Numbered from the stretch's first letter, positions 24,849 to 33,731 are shown. The stretch: DNA of 64,000 nucleotides from Microbulbifer sp. THAF38 (GCF_009363535.1 NZ_CP045369.1:4165001-4229000); one strand, 5' to 3'. The notes: a model not told the origin generated them from the letters alone. Numbers and translations: made by a program.

Positions 24849-26690
24849 TTAATGTATTTTTCTAACCTGAACCTGTATGTCTTTTATTATATTTTGCAAT
24901 TGGTCAATGATATTACTTTGCTTTTTAAATGCTTTATCTTGCTGCTGCAACCGATGCTCCTGATCTTTACATACCTCAACAAGTAAGCCACTGACCGCGT
25001 TATAATCGGCTTGATCATAACGTCGACCATTCTTTTTCAATTTAGATTTGTACACAGTTCGCGGCAATGCCTTTCGGATATCCGGGCTCATTAGACCACC
25101 TGAACCGCGTCCACTATCCTTCCAATCAAAAAGAACACCGTTCAGTTTTTCCAGGCGCGAAATAGGCTTATCAATCTTGCGAACATTGGTTTTAAGCATC
25201 GGATCCGAACCTACCGAGCTCGACTGCCAATACACATGACCATCAGCATGGAAATTACCACTGGAAACATCAAATAAATATTTCGTCGTATTGCCAGACC
25301 GTATATATAAATCACCGGTGTAAAGACTTAAATAACCGTGGCTTCCGTTATGCATTAGGCTCATATCAGAATCGTTTCCCCAGCGCGTCTCTTTACCGTC
25401 CTGCCACTGACTATGTGCAGCTATCGTATCGTCAACGTCTGAGCGAATAAATTGCCAACCGTGCAGACTGTCCACAGTATCTGCATTGCCTGCTGTACTG
25501 GCAGTATTGGCACTACCGGCGCTAGCGGCATAACTATTACTTAAATTAAGTGATAGGTTGCCATTGGCATCAAAACTGGCTGAGCCACTGCCATTACCGA
25601 CGATCGAGACAGTACCGCCAGACTGAACTGCGCCAATTTCCGCGGCTGTTGGCTTTTGCTCTTCATGATAGATTTTCTTATGGTTACCGTAAGTTAAGCC
25701 TACGGAATGTTTAACGTATGCTGCACTGGGTTCTGTGGACTGCCAGGTAGCATCGTTGTTATAAGCAATAGTTACACCTTTAGATTTACTTGCACCGACC
25801 TCAAAAACACTCACTCCAAAATGATGAACGGATTTTTGTACCCACAATTCAACTGGTTGACTATGTCCCTCACAAATTAACCGAAATGCATCATCTTTAA
25901 AGGCACTACCATGATTAAAGGTAAAAGAAATTCCGCTATCTGCCACTAAGGCATTTGGCACATTCTGCTGGCAAACATGAACCGTCACCATAGCGTGACC
26001 ACGAATTGCAGAACTAAAATTAGTTAGCAGCAATACTAAAGTCGCATTGGCATGAATACTATCTGGCATATAAAAAGTAGCTATTTTTGCCCAGTAGTAT
26101 TTGCTATCTAAACCTGCATTTTGCAGATTACATACATGGCGCCCCAGCCCCTCGACAGGAAAAGGACCAGTATTTTCTTTTATACCATCGGTATAGATAA
26201 CTTGTAAGCTACCATCGACCAATACCTCAATACTGGAAATACCCCGACCACTATCCCCTTTGGGACCAGACAGGGTACCTATAACAGCCCAGGTTCCGTT
26301 TGTTTTTCGGTGTAGATTTTTACTAAGGCTATCGAGCTCCACATAATGCTCTCCATTCCGGCCTAAACTAGCATCCGGAATTCCGTCACCAGCCAAAATA
26401 CCAAGACCCTGCTCCCCCTGAATCCCCTGGATACCTTGGATACCCTGATCACCTTTATTTCCCATTGCGCCCTGTGGACCTCGTAAATTACGCAGTTTCG
26501 TCCAGCGGTTATCGCTTTTACCATACAAGTCGGCACTGTCATAATCGAAATATTGGTCGTCATTTTTGCCGAGGCCCACGGTGGGTACACCACTGCCCCA
26601 GTGGATTGTTGCTCCCTGGGGCCCCGTTGGGCCGGATGGACCTGCCACACCGCTCTGTGCCAGTGTTAATTTCTGTGTAATTTCGCTCAT
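24849..26690 (-). CDS. Collagen-like tail fibre with S74 chaperone, copy 3
   Basis: 613 residues, same architecture as the other three: MSEITQKLTL anchor, Gly-X-Y segments (GPSGPTGPQG; GNKGDQGIQGIQGIQGEQG; GPKGDSGRG), variable core, shaft, HGYLSLYTGDLYIRSG, S74 domain with SDPMLK, and a longer C-terminal coiled coil (QQDKAFKKQSNIIDQLQNIIKDIQ). Its variable core (VCNLQNAGLDSKYYWAKIATFYMPDSIHANATLVLLLTN...) resembles copy 4 but differs at many surface-type positions. Ribosome site GAAGAC is close to the ATG. Confidence 0.85.
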   Translation of the reverse strand: MSEITQKLTLAQSGVAGPSGPTGPQGATIHWGSGVPTVGLGKNDDQYFDYDSADLYGKSDNRWTKLRNLRGPQGAMGNKGDQGIQGIQGIQGEQGLGILAGDGIPDASLGRNGEHYVELDSLSKNLHRKTNGTWAVIGTLSGPKGDSGRGISSIEVLVDGSLQVIYTDGIKENTGPFPVEGLGRHVCNLQNAGLDSKYYWAKIATFYMPDSIHANATLVLLLTNFSSAIRGHAMVTVHVCQQNVPNALVADSGISFTFNHGSAFKDDAFRLICEGHSQPVELWVQKSVHHFGVSVFEVGASKSKGVTIAYNNDATWQSTEPSAAYVKHSVGLTYGNHKKIYHEEQKPTAAEIGAVQSGGTVSIVGNGSGSASFDANGNLSLNLSNSYAASAGSANTASTAGNADTVDSLHGWQFIRSDVDDTIAAHSQWQDGKETRWGNDSDMSLMHNGSHGYLSLYTGDLYIRSGNTTKYLFDVSSGNFHADGHVYWQSSSVGSDPMLKTNVRKIDKPISRLEKLNGVLFDWKDSGRGSGGLMSPDIRKALPRTVYKSKLKKNGRRYDQADYNAVSGLLVEVCKDQEHRLQQQDKAFKKQSNIIDQLQNIIKDIQVQVRKIH

Positions 26691-26890
26691 AGTCTTCTAT
26701 TGGTAAAACAGTGGTTTACGGCGCCAAAATGACGCTGTTAGATATTAAGTAGTAACTATTATTAACAACAAATAAAAAAGGTCGTATCAAGAAGGACCAG
26801 GGAAACAATATAAATTACTTACGTGAAATATATAAATTATTAATAATGGGTTTACGTTAAGCCAGGAAAATGGTCATTTTTAAACATTAC
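26691..26890. other. Intergenic spacer between fibre copies 2 and 3
   Basis: 200 A+T-rich bases. Before copy 3 the leftward strand has AACAGCGTCATTTTGGCGCCG, comparable to the phrase before copy 4. No gene and no terminator with a U-run was seen. Confidence 0.4.
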
Positions 26891-28711
26891 TCAATGTTTT
26901 GCTTTACTCACAACCCTTCGCTGTAGCTTTTTAACGACCTTCTCTTGCTGTTGGAAAGCTATCGTTTGCTGCTTTAGTCGGCTATCAAGATCTTTACACA
27001 CCTCAACCAATAAACCGATGACTGCATTATAGTCTGCTTGATCATAACGCTTACCACCTTTTTTTAATTTCGATTTATAAACCGTGCGCGGTAACGCTTT
27101 CCGTATATCCGGGCTCATTAATCCGCCGGAACCACGCCCGGTATCTTTCCAATCAAAAAGAACACCGTTGAGTTTTTTCAATCGGGAAATAGGCTTGTTA
27201 ATCTTGCGTATATTAGTTTTGAGAATTGGATCGGAACCAACTGAACTAGATTGCCAATACACATGGCCATCCGCATGGAAGTTACCGCTGGAAACATCAA
27301 ACAAATATTTTGTTGTTGTACCAGAACGAATATACAAGTTGCCAGTATGTAAACTTAAGTAACCATGGCTTCCGTTATGCATCATACGCATATCGGCATC
27401 ATTACCCCAACGTGTTTCCTTGCCATCTTGCCACCAAGTATGTGTGTTTACCGCATCATCAACATCAGAGCGGATAAACTGCCAACCATGTAACCCATCC
27501 AGTGTATCTGCATTACCAGCACTAATAGCATTGTTGGCACTTCCCGCAGTGTTGGCGTAACTATTAGTTAAGCTCAATGATAGGTTGCCTTCGGCATCAA
27601 AACTAGCTGAACCACTACTATTACCACTGACTGAAATAGTACCACCGGACTTGACTGCGCCTATATCAGCTGGGCTAGGCTTTTGCCCCTCATGATAAAT
27701 TCTCTTATTTTTACCGTAGACTAATCCTGCAGATTGTTTGATGTAGGCAGCACTTGGCTCAGAAATTTGCCATGAAAGCGTTTCGTTATAGGTTACCTTG
27801 GTACTGACGAGAGCGGCTGCCAACTCATAAACATGTAGCGATACAAAGGGCTGCTTTTTTTGAACCCAAAGCTCAATAGGCTGACCATAACCAACAGAGA
27901 TCAATTTAAATGCGTCATCGCCAAAAATTTCTCCGTGTTTAGAACCTATAAATACACCTGAATCTCCTATAAGTGTATCTGGATCACTTCCTTCCCGAAC
28001 TTTGACAGTAATAATTGCAGAACCAAGAGCTGATTGATCACCAGTAACAAAAGAAAGCATCAAACAGGCATCAGAAATTCCCGACAGCATATTTATCGTA
28101 CAAACTTTAGCCCAATACCCTGCATTCCCGCCTCCAGGATTTATGCTAGATAAAACTAGCCGCCCCAATCCTTCTACTGGAAAAGGTCCTGCATTTTCTT
28201 TTAGGCCATCGGTATAGGAAACCCGTAAAGTACCATCGGCCAATACCTGCATATTGGAAAGACCACGGCCCGTATCTCCTTTGGGTCCAGCCAAGGTACC
28301 AATTACAGACCAGGTGCCGCCTGTTTTTCGGTATAGTTTTTTATTGAGGCTATTGAGCTCTACATAGTGCTCTCCATCACGGCCTAAACTAGCAATCGGA
28401 ATACCGTTACCAGCCAAAATACCAGGACCCTGCTCACCCTGAATACCTTGAATACCCTGAATACCCTGATCGCCTTTATTTCCTTTTGCGCCTTGGGGAC
28501 CACGCAAATTTCTCAATCTCGACCAGAAGTTATCGCTTTTACCATATAGGTCAGCATTATCATAATCAAGATATTGATCGCCATTATTACCAAGGCCCGC
28601 AGCGGGTACACCACTTCCCCAGTGAATCGTTGCACCTTGGGGGCCAGTTGGGCCTGAAGGACCAGCTACTCCGCTCTGCTCCAGAGTTAATTTCTGTGTG
28701 ATTTCGCTCAT
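26891..28711 (-). CDS. Collagen-like tail fibre with S74 chaperone, copy 2
   Basis: 606 residues from ATG 28711, aligned with the other copies; an upstream in-frame start at 28762 adds 17 unrelated residues and is rejected. Gly-X-Y: GPSGPTGPQG, GPQGAKGNKGDQGIQGIQGIQGEQGPG, GPKGDTGRG. Its variable core (LVLSSINPGGGNAGYWAKVCTINMLSGISDACLMLSFVTGD...) is of the copy-1 type, quite different from copies 3 and 4. S74 motif SDPILK and LMSPDIRKALPRTVYKSKLKK follow, ending in a Lys-rich coiled coil. Confidence 0.85.
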   Translation of the reverse strand: MSEITQKLTLEQSGVAGPSGPTGPQGATIHWGSGVPAAGLGNNGDQYLDYDNADLYGKSDNFWSRLRNLRGPQGAKGNKGDQGIQGIQGIQGEQGPGILAGNGIPIASLGRDGEHYVELNSLNKKLYRKTGGTWSVIGTLAGPKGDTGRGLSNMQVLADGTLRVSYTDGLKENAGPFPVEGLGRLVLSSINPGGGNAGYWAKVCTINMLSGISDACLMLSFVTGDQSALGSAIITVKVREGSDPDTLIGDSGVFIGSKHGEIFGDDAFKLISVGYGQPIELWVQKKQPFVSLHVYELAAALVSTKVTYNETLSWQISEPSAAYIKQSAGLVYGKNKRIYHEGQKPSPADIGAVKSGGTISVSGNSSGSASFDAEGNLSLSLTNSYANTAGSANNAISAGNADTLDGLHGWQFIRSDVDDAVNTHTWWQDGKETRWGNDADMRMMHNGSHGYLSLHTGNLYIRSGTTTKYLFDVSSGNFHADGHVYWQSSSVGSDPILKTNIRKINKPISRLKKLNGVLFDWKDTGRGSGGLMSPDIRKALPRTVYKSKLKKGGKRYDQADYNAVIGLLVEVCKDLDSRLKQQTIAFQQQEKVVKKLQRRVVSKAKH

Positions 28712-28714
28712 AGT

Positions 28715-28830
28715 CTTCTTAGGATTAAATAGCAACGCAGGACGCGACGGTAACATAACCACAAATCAAGCGTTTAGCATTATAAGTACTGAGGTAAAAA
28801 AAGGCTTGAATCGCATTACACCGAATAATT
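28715..28830 (-). pseudogene. Decayed 3' end of the gene at 30822-31184, left by duplication
   Basis: Just before fibre copy 2 the leftward frame reads AIQAFFYLSTYNAKRLICGYVTVASCVAI then stop. This matches the end of the intact protein ahead of copy 1 (AIYDLFLNPSSDSAERLIYGRVTVAPRVTV). About 30 codons are recognisable; further upstream the similarity fades. This shows the duplicated unit began inside that gene. Confidence 0.7.
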
Positions 28831-28960
28831 ACTCCAATACGAATAAAAGGAGAGTTGCACACAGTAAAGACTACCCGCCTCACCCTTAGGCACCGCGGGT
28901 GATTTTTCAAGCTATAGATTATTGTTATAGTCTTAGTCGGTGTTTGGTATGACAGTATAA

Positions 28961-30808
28961 TTATTTTCGCTTTCTAACCTGATGCCGCAAGGTTTCTACA
29001 ATGCGCTGCAATTTATGAATGATTTTTCCTTGTTTCTTAAAGGCTCTAAGCTCTTCTCCCTGTTGCTTGAGCCTATTTTCGAGATCCTTACAAACCTCAA
29101 CCAACAAACCGGTAACTGCATTATAGTCTGCCTGATCATAACGCTTACCATCCTTTTTTAGTTTCGATTTATAAACCGTGCGCGGCAATGCTTTCCGTAT
29201 ATCCGGGCTCATCAAACCACCAGAACCACGACCACTGTCTTTCCAATCAAAAAGAACGCCGTTGAGTTTCTTCAAGCGGGAAATGGGCTTGTCAATCCTG
29301 CGTACATTAGTTTTAAGAATGGGATCGGAACCAACTGAACTAGATTGCCAATACACATGGCCATCCGCATGGAAATTACCGCTGGAAACATCAAATAAAT
29401 ATTTTGCTGTTGAGCCAGAACGAATATATAAGTCACCAGTATGTAAACTTAAGTACCCATGGCTACCGTTATGCATTATGCGCATATCGGCATCATTACC
29501 CCAGCGTGTTTCCTTGCCATCTTGCCACCAAGTATGTGTGTTTACCGCATCATCAACATCAGAGCGGATAAACTGCCAACCATGTAGCCCATTCAGGGTA
29601 TCTGCATTACCAGCACTATTAGCATTGTTGGCACTTCCGGCAGTGTTGGCGTAACTATTAGTTAAGATCAATGATAGGTTGCCATCGGCATCAAAACTAG
29701 CTGAACCACTACTATTACCACCGACTGAAACAGTACCACCGGACTTAACTGCACCAATCTCAGTAGGAGTTGGCTTTTGCCCCTCGTGATAGATTTTCTT
29801 ATTATTGCCGTATATAAGCCCTACAGATCTTTTAACATAAGCTGCACTGGGTTCATCCGGCTGCCAAACAAAAGCATTGTGATAGGATATTGAGGTACTA
29901 CCGCCGAAACCAGATTTAGCGATTTCATAAACGGACAGCTGACCATAATCTACTTCTTTCCTTATCCATAGATCAACCGATTGACCAATACCAGCTGAAG
30001 TCAGTTTGAAAGCATCATCTGCGAAAACTTTACCATGGTTCAACCCTATAAATATGCCGGAATCTCCCTCCAACACTGTCGTACTTTGACGACACTTTAC
30101 CGATATAACTGCGGTACCATGCGCTCCTGCACCATTACCAACAACCATTGCTAGCATTAATCCGATCTCACTGTATCCAGCTGGTACATTGATCGTAGCT
30201 ACTTTTCCCCAATATCCTGAAGTACCTTTCCCTGGCGATCCTGCATAAGCCACTAATCTGCCCAAGCCCTCAACAGGAAATGGCCCTATATCCCCTTTTG
30301 TGCCATCGTTATAGGAGACCCGTAGAGTTCCATCTACCAACACTTCCATACTGGATATACCACGGCCAGTATTCCCCTTAGGACCAGCCAAGGTACCAAT
30401 TAATGACCATGCATCAGTACTTTTGTAGTAAAAATTTTTGCTGGGACTACCAAGTTCCACATAATGTTCGCCATCACGCCCAAGATTTTTATCCGGTACA
30501 CCATTACCGGCTAAAATCCCGAATCCCTGTTCACCCTGTACCCCCTGGATGCCCTGATTGCCTTTATCGCCTTTACTCCCTTTTGGACCTTGTGGGCCAC
30601 GTAGATTGCGCAGCTTGGCCCAACTATTACCGGTTTTCCCATAAATATCAGCACTGTCATAGTCGAGATATTGGTCACCGTTATTACCAAGCCCCGCAGC
30701 AGGGATACCACTCCCCCAGTGAATGGTTGCACCTTGGGGGCCAGTTGGACCCGAAGGGCCGGCAACTCCACTTTGTGCCAGAGTTAATTTTTGGGTGATT
30801 TCACTCAT
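28961..30808 (-). CDS. Collagen-like tail fibre with S74 chaperone, copy 1
   Basis: 615 residues from ATG 30808 (GAG six bases upstream; another ATG two codons earlier). Same layout: anchor MSEITQKLTLAQSG; Gly-X-Y triplets GPQGPKGSKGDKGNQGIQGVQGEQG and GPKGNTGRG; variable core (LVAYAGSPGKGTSGYWGKVATINVPAGYSEIGLMLAMVVGN...); shaft; HGYLSLHTGDLYIRSG; S74 chaperone from about residue 494; and a coiled coil (RLKQQGEELRAFKKQGKIIHKLQRI). First of the four in transcription order, so probably the parental copy. It begins 14 bases after the preceding gene. Confidence 0.85.
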   Translation of the reverse strand: MSEITQKLTLAQSGVAGPSGPTGPQGATIHWGSGIPAAGLGNNGDQYLDYDSADIYGKTGNSWAKLRNLRGPQGPKGSKGDKGNQGIQGVQGEQGFGILAGNGVPDKNLGRDGEHYVELGSPSKNFYYKSTDAWSLIGTLAGPKGNTGRGISSMEVLVDGTLRVSYNDGTKGDIGPFPVEGLGRLVAYAGSPGKGTSGYWGKVATINVPAGYSEIGLMLAMVVGNGAGAHGTAVISVKCRQSTTVLEGDSGIFIGLNHGKVFADDAFKLTSAGIGQSVDLWIRKEVDYGQLSVYEIAKSGFGGSTSISYHNAFVWQPDEPSAAYVKRSVGLIYGNNKKIYHEGQKPTPTEIGAVKSGGTVSVGGNSSGSASFDADGNLSLILTNSYANTAGSANNANSAGNADTLNGLHGWQFIRSDVDDAVNTHTWWQDGKETRWGNDADMRIMHNGSHGYLSLHTGDLYIRSGSTAKYLFDVSSGNFHADGHVYWQSSSVGSDPILKTNVRRIDKPISRLKKLNGVLFDWKDSGRGSGGLMSPDIRKALPRTVYKSKLKKDGKRYDQADYNAVTGLLVEVCKDLENRLKQQGEELRAFKKQGKIIHKLQRIVETLRHQVRKRK

Positions 30809-30821
30809 TGTCATCTCAAAG

Positions 30822-31184
30822 CTAAACAGTTACGCGCGGCGCAACGGTAACGCGGCCATAAATTAAACGCTCGGCACTATCGCTACTTGGGTTTAAAAAC
30901 AAATCATAAATGGCCTCGCGCCAAATAAATCCTGCAGTTACTAGGCCTGGGATCTCTATCTTAAGCTGACCATTTTTCGGGTCGCCAGTATCACCTCCCA
31001 CTTTGAGACCATCAACGTTGTCCAAGGAGAGTAATAGTGTTTTATCGTCATGGTTATCACGTACCTGTAATCGTGCAGTGTAGCCAGTCAAGTCACGTGG
31101 ATTTCCAGGTGGGGACTCAATTGTCATTAGCAATCCATAACTAGCCCCTTGTTCAAGTTCTATATTGTAGTTAGAGCCGTACAT
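30822..31184 (-). CDS. Small phage structural protein, probable fibre/baseplate adaptor
   Basis: 120 residues, beta-rich: YNIELEQGASYGLLMTIESPPGNPRDLTGYTARLQVRD, LLLSLDNVDGLKVGG, GQLKIEIPG, IYDLFLNPSSDSAERLIYGRVTVAPRVTV. The 'G-x-t-w-...-D-tGyta-m-vR' and 'RLlyG-v-v-p-VT' pattern is common in small phage proteins encoded next to tail fibres. It lies two bases after J and 14 bases before fibre copy 1, suggesting it joins the fibres to the baseplate. Its 3' end is repeated as a relic before copy 2. Confidence 0.55.
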   Translation of the reverse strand: MYGSNYNIELEQGASYGLLMTIESPPGNPRDLTGYTARLQVRDNHDDKTLLLSLDNVDGLKVGGDTGDPKNGQLKIEIPGLVTAGFIWREAIYDLFLNPSSDSAERLIYGRVTVAPRVTV

Positions 31185-31186
31185 AA

Positions 31187-32137
31187 TTATCCCCGAATAA
31201 TTTCAATACCTGCACACCAGGCTGTCTGATGTGGTTCATTGAGAATGTCAAACTCAGGTTCATGCAATTGAACCCTTTCGATCCCCTCCTGATGTAACAC
31301 TTTGGATAACCCCGACCTGGCAACTGTCAGTCCTAAACCATGGCGTTTCTTCGCATAAGCAATTGCCGCCTCTTCGGCGCGCTGATACAAGGCTTCATCT
31401 ACCGGCCCGGGCATTGGTGTCAGCGTTGCCCGAATGGAGTATTGTTTTATTTCTGGCTCAATAACTTCCACCTTGTCAGTTAGGGGCCTTACGGTATGTT
31501 CTGACAAAGAATTTTTTACTGCAGCGAGCAAATCGGGAGAAGCTGAACCATTACCCTCAGTGCTAAGAACCACTACACGTACCACACCATCACTTGGGCT
31601 GCTGGCTAATGCATCTTTAATACGTGGATCGGCTGCTAGAGCATGTTTTTTATAAGAGCCTTTCGGACCAGCAGTAGTCAGACCTTCGAAAGCTAGAGGG
31701 ATTCGTCCGCGGTAGCGCGTATCATCTTCGCCCTTCAATCGCCGGGTTTTATTATTTTCACCCAGTTGGTCTAGGTCAGCATCGACTGCAAAAGCCACCA
31801 TAACACCCCGTGCTGCATCATTAACTCTCTGGCGAGTGAGCATTTCCCGATAAGCGGCAACCTGTAGCAAGCGAGCTAGAGGCTCACTTTCCATTTTTAT
31901 ATAGCTTAGATTCGCTAGATTATCAGCTGGCACCTTGAAATAAGGGGCGCCGTCGTCTGTGATCAGCGTCGCCTTATTAACTTTAGGCTTGATAACCTGA
32001 CCTTCTTCATCTAGCAATAATGGAGCTGCACCATCTAGCTGCGCTACCATTTCACTATAAATACTCTCAAAATCCAGAGTTTCCACAAGATTTGGTGCTG
32101 GCAGGCGGCTTATATCTACTGCACTTTCTGTTGTCAT
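31187..32137 (-). CDS. J: Baseplate assembly protein J
   Basis: 316 residues (P2 J 302). Contractile-tail wedge protein. Features: ISRLPAPNLVETLDFESIYSEMVAQLDGAAP, ESEPLARLLQVAAYREMLTRQRVNDAARGVMVAFAVDADLDQLG, DTRYRGRIPLAFEGLTTAGPKGSYKKHALAADPRIKDA and a C-terminal IARSGL/VLHQEGIERVQL segment. The start overlaps the end of W by four bases (ATGA). P2 order V-W-J is intact here, but I does not follow. Confidence 0.93.
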   Translation of the reverse strand: MTTESAVDISRLPAPNLVETLDFESIYSEMVAQLDGAAPLLLDEEGQVIKPKVNKATLITDDGAPYFKVPADNLANLSYIKMESEPLARLLQVAAYREMLTRQRVNDAARGVMVAFAVDADLDQLGENNKTRRLKGEDDTRYRGRIPLAFEGLTTAGPKGSYKKHALAADPRIKDALASSPSDGVVRVVVLSTEGNGSASPDLLAAVKNSLSEHTVRPLTDKVEVIEPEIKQYSIRATLTPMPGPVDEALYQRAEEAAIAYAKKRHGLGLTVARSGLSKVLHQEGIERVQLHEPEFDILNEPHQTAWCAGIEIIRG

Positions 32138-32475
32138 ATTTCTATTCCCTCCAGGGTTAAGAACTCACCACTTTCCACCATATATCCGGACAACTTCATA
32201 GATACACCGCTGCTATCCATACGAACAACCTGTATTTCAGTAAGCTGAAAACGGGGCTCCCAGAGACTTAAAGCTTCAGCTGCATTAGCATACATATCCA
32301 CTAGATTGGAACGTGTTAGTGGAGCATCTACAGAGTGGAAAATCTTTGCACCATAATTTCTACGCATTATACGGGAACCAATGGGTGTACTGAGAATATC
32401 AGTGATTGACTGCCGTAAATGTTCAATTTCTGAAATAGCCGCACCGCTGTTTTTATCCATACCGAAACGTTGCAT
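32134..32475 (-). CDS. W: Baseplate wedge protein W (gp25-like)
   Basis: 113 residues (P2 W 115). gp25-type lysozyme-like-fold baseplate protein: EIEHLRQSITDILSTPIGSRIMRRNYGAKIF is the family hallmark, with the conserved R-x-x-YG, then PLTRSNLVDMYANAAEALSLWEPRF. It nucleates sheath assembly. It lies between V and J with an 8-base gap and a 4-base overlap. Confidence 0.93.
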   Translation of the reverse strand: MQRFGMDKNSGAAISEIEHLRQSITDILSTPIGSRIMRRNYGAKIFHSVDAPLTRSNLVDMYANAAEALSLWEPRFQLTEIQVVRMDSSGVSMKLSGYMVESGEFLTLEGIEI

Positions 32476-32483
32476 GCTTCCCC

Positions 32484-33080
32484 CTATTGCGGTTTCTCGG
32501 TAGGGCTACCCACCGACTTCACTTTATGTGTATGGTTAGGCAGGCTAATTCCGTTGCTTGTCAAATTTCCATCGGTGTGCCCTACATTTCCTTTCATCTT
32601 AATTTTAGCCCCCTCCAATTGGAGACTTTCACTATTTAAACTTATACTCTTTGCTTTTAGGTTTATATTCTCTGCTTCAGCAATAATTTTTCCCGTCACT
32701 TTTACTAAAGCATTTCCATTTTGATACTCAATCAAATCACCATTAGAAAAGGTACGTCGATATAGCTCGGCATCTTTACCATTTGCTGGAGCTTTATCAC
32801 TATAAATTGCAGGTAAAATTACCCCTGAGCGTAGCTCACCACTTGGACTCAACACAGCTACCTGCTCGCCAATACTTGGGGGACGCCACTCTGTATCATT
32901 GCTACCTGCAGCAGGTGCGAACCAACGTAACCAAGTCGTTAGGTTTTCTCCCAAACGCACGCGGGCACACGCTGTGTTATAGTCAATCTCTGCTACGGTA
33001 CCAAGACGCATGATATTGTCGAGCCGTCGCTGTATCTCGCCGAGTTGCTGTAAGAAAACTGTCATCAAGTCTGAGTTCAT
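32484..33080 (-). CDS. V: Baseplate spike protein V
   Basis: 198 residues (P2 V 211). Membrane-piercing spike. An N-terminal OB-fold (GTVAEIDYNTACARVRLGENLTTWLRWFAPAAG, WRPPSIGEQVAVLSPSGELRSGVILP) is followed by a beta-helical tail (NLKAKSISLNSESLQLEGAKIKMKGNVGH) and a C-terminal apex with the iron-binding type motif NHTH. Its start overlaps the preceding gene by four bases. It sits at the particle tip and is the first part to breach the target outer membrane. Confidence 0.93.
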   Translation of the reverse strand: MNSDLMTVFLQQLGEIQRRLDNIMRLGTVAEIDYNTACARVRLGENLTTWLRWFAPAAGSNDTEWRPPSIGEQVAVLSPSGELRSGVILPAIYSDKAPANGKDAELYRRTFSNGDLIEYQNGNALVKVTGKIIAEAENINLKAKSISLNSESLQLEGAKIKMKGNVGHTDGNLTSNGISLPNHTHKVKSVGSPTEKPQ

Positions 33081-33649
33081 GCTTTGCCTACCTCACCAAT
33101 TTTTATATATTCATCTCGGTGCTTTAAGCCTATTTTCGGCTCGTGCCCCACATGAATCCCTAGTGGTTCTGGCAATTTCTTAAAGTCTTCTCGACGATCA
33201 TTTCCCAACCATACTTTCTGAGTAAACTTCAGTGAATATGCTGCAATCAAACCATCTTGGGCTTGATTAAGCTGTAATGGTTGCATCCCCTGAAAATTTA
33301 GACGCCCAGCTTTCTCTACCAATTTATCTTGAGAGTCAACCAGATGCTTTTCAAAGGCGAAAATAATGGGCGCAATAAAATTACGAGCGACTCTGTTGTT
33401 TTCTTCTAGAGTAGATAAATTTCCAACAACAATAGCGATCTCCCACTCTAATGAAAGCGGTTGAACTCCATTATTACAAGCCCCCAGCGTTTCACTTGTG
33501 ACAAGTCTTAGCATTAGCGCTGGAAAACTATTGGGGATTTTATTGCTGGAAATTTTTAGCTCTTCTGTTAATTCACCAGACTTGATAACACCAGGAATAC
33601 TTTTCAGTTTAAGTAAAATACTGTCAGACAACCCATTAATAATTGACAT
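33077..33649 (-). CDS. Phage tail protein, Mu gp37/tail-terminator-like
   Basis: 190 residues. N-terminal LSDSILLKLKSIPGVIKSGELTEELKISSNKIPNSFPALMLRL, then WEIAIVVGNLSTLEENNRVARNFIAPIIFAFEKHL and YSLKFTQKVWLGND. This resembles the small DUF1834/gp37-like proteins encoded near V/W in Mu- and P2-like tails, probably involved in tail completion. The C-terminal about 40 residues (FKKLPEPLGIHVGHEPKIGLKHRDEY) are not typical. It overlaps V by four bases. Confidence 0.55.
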   Translation of the reverse strand: MSIINGLSDSILLKLKSIPGVIKSGELTEELKISSNKIPNSFPALMLRLVTSETLGACNNGVQPLSLEWEIAIVVGNLSTLEENNRVARNFIAPIIFAFEKHLVDSQDKLVEKAGRLNFQGMQPLQLNQAQDGLIAAYSLKFTQKVWLGNDRREDFKKLPEPLGIHVGHEPKIGLKHRDEYIKIGEVGKA

Positions 33650-33731
33650 AATTTTGCATTCCTTTTCGGCCCCAATGTTCAGAGTAAAATTGATATTTCA
33701 AAAACCATAAAAATCCCAAGAATCTTTACTG

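Noticed and set aside
28873..28905. Hairpin ACCCGC...GCGGGT followed by ATTTTT as a rightward terminator
   Set aside because: No rightward gene ends here, and the stem is short with a long loop.
22768..30808. Four similar fibre genes as a possible assembly artefact (collapsed or repeated contig)
   Set aside because: The copies differ throughout at the nucleotide level, have distinct variable cores and different spacers, so they are true paralogues.
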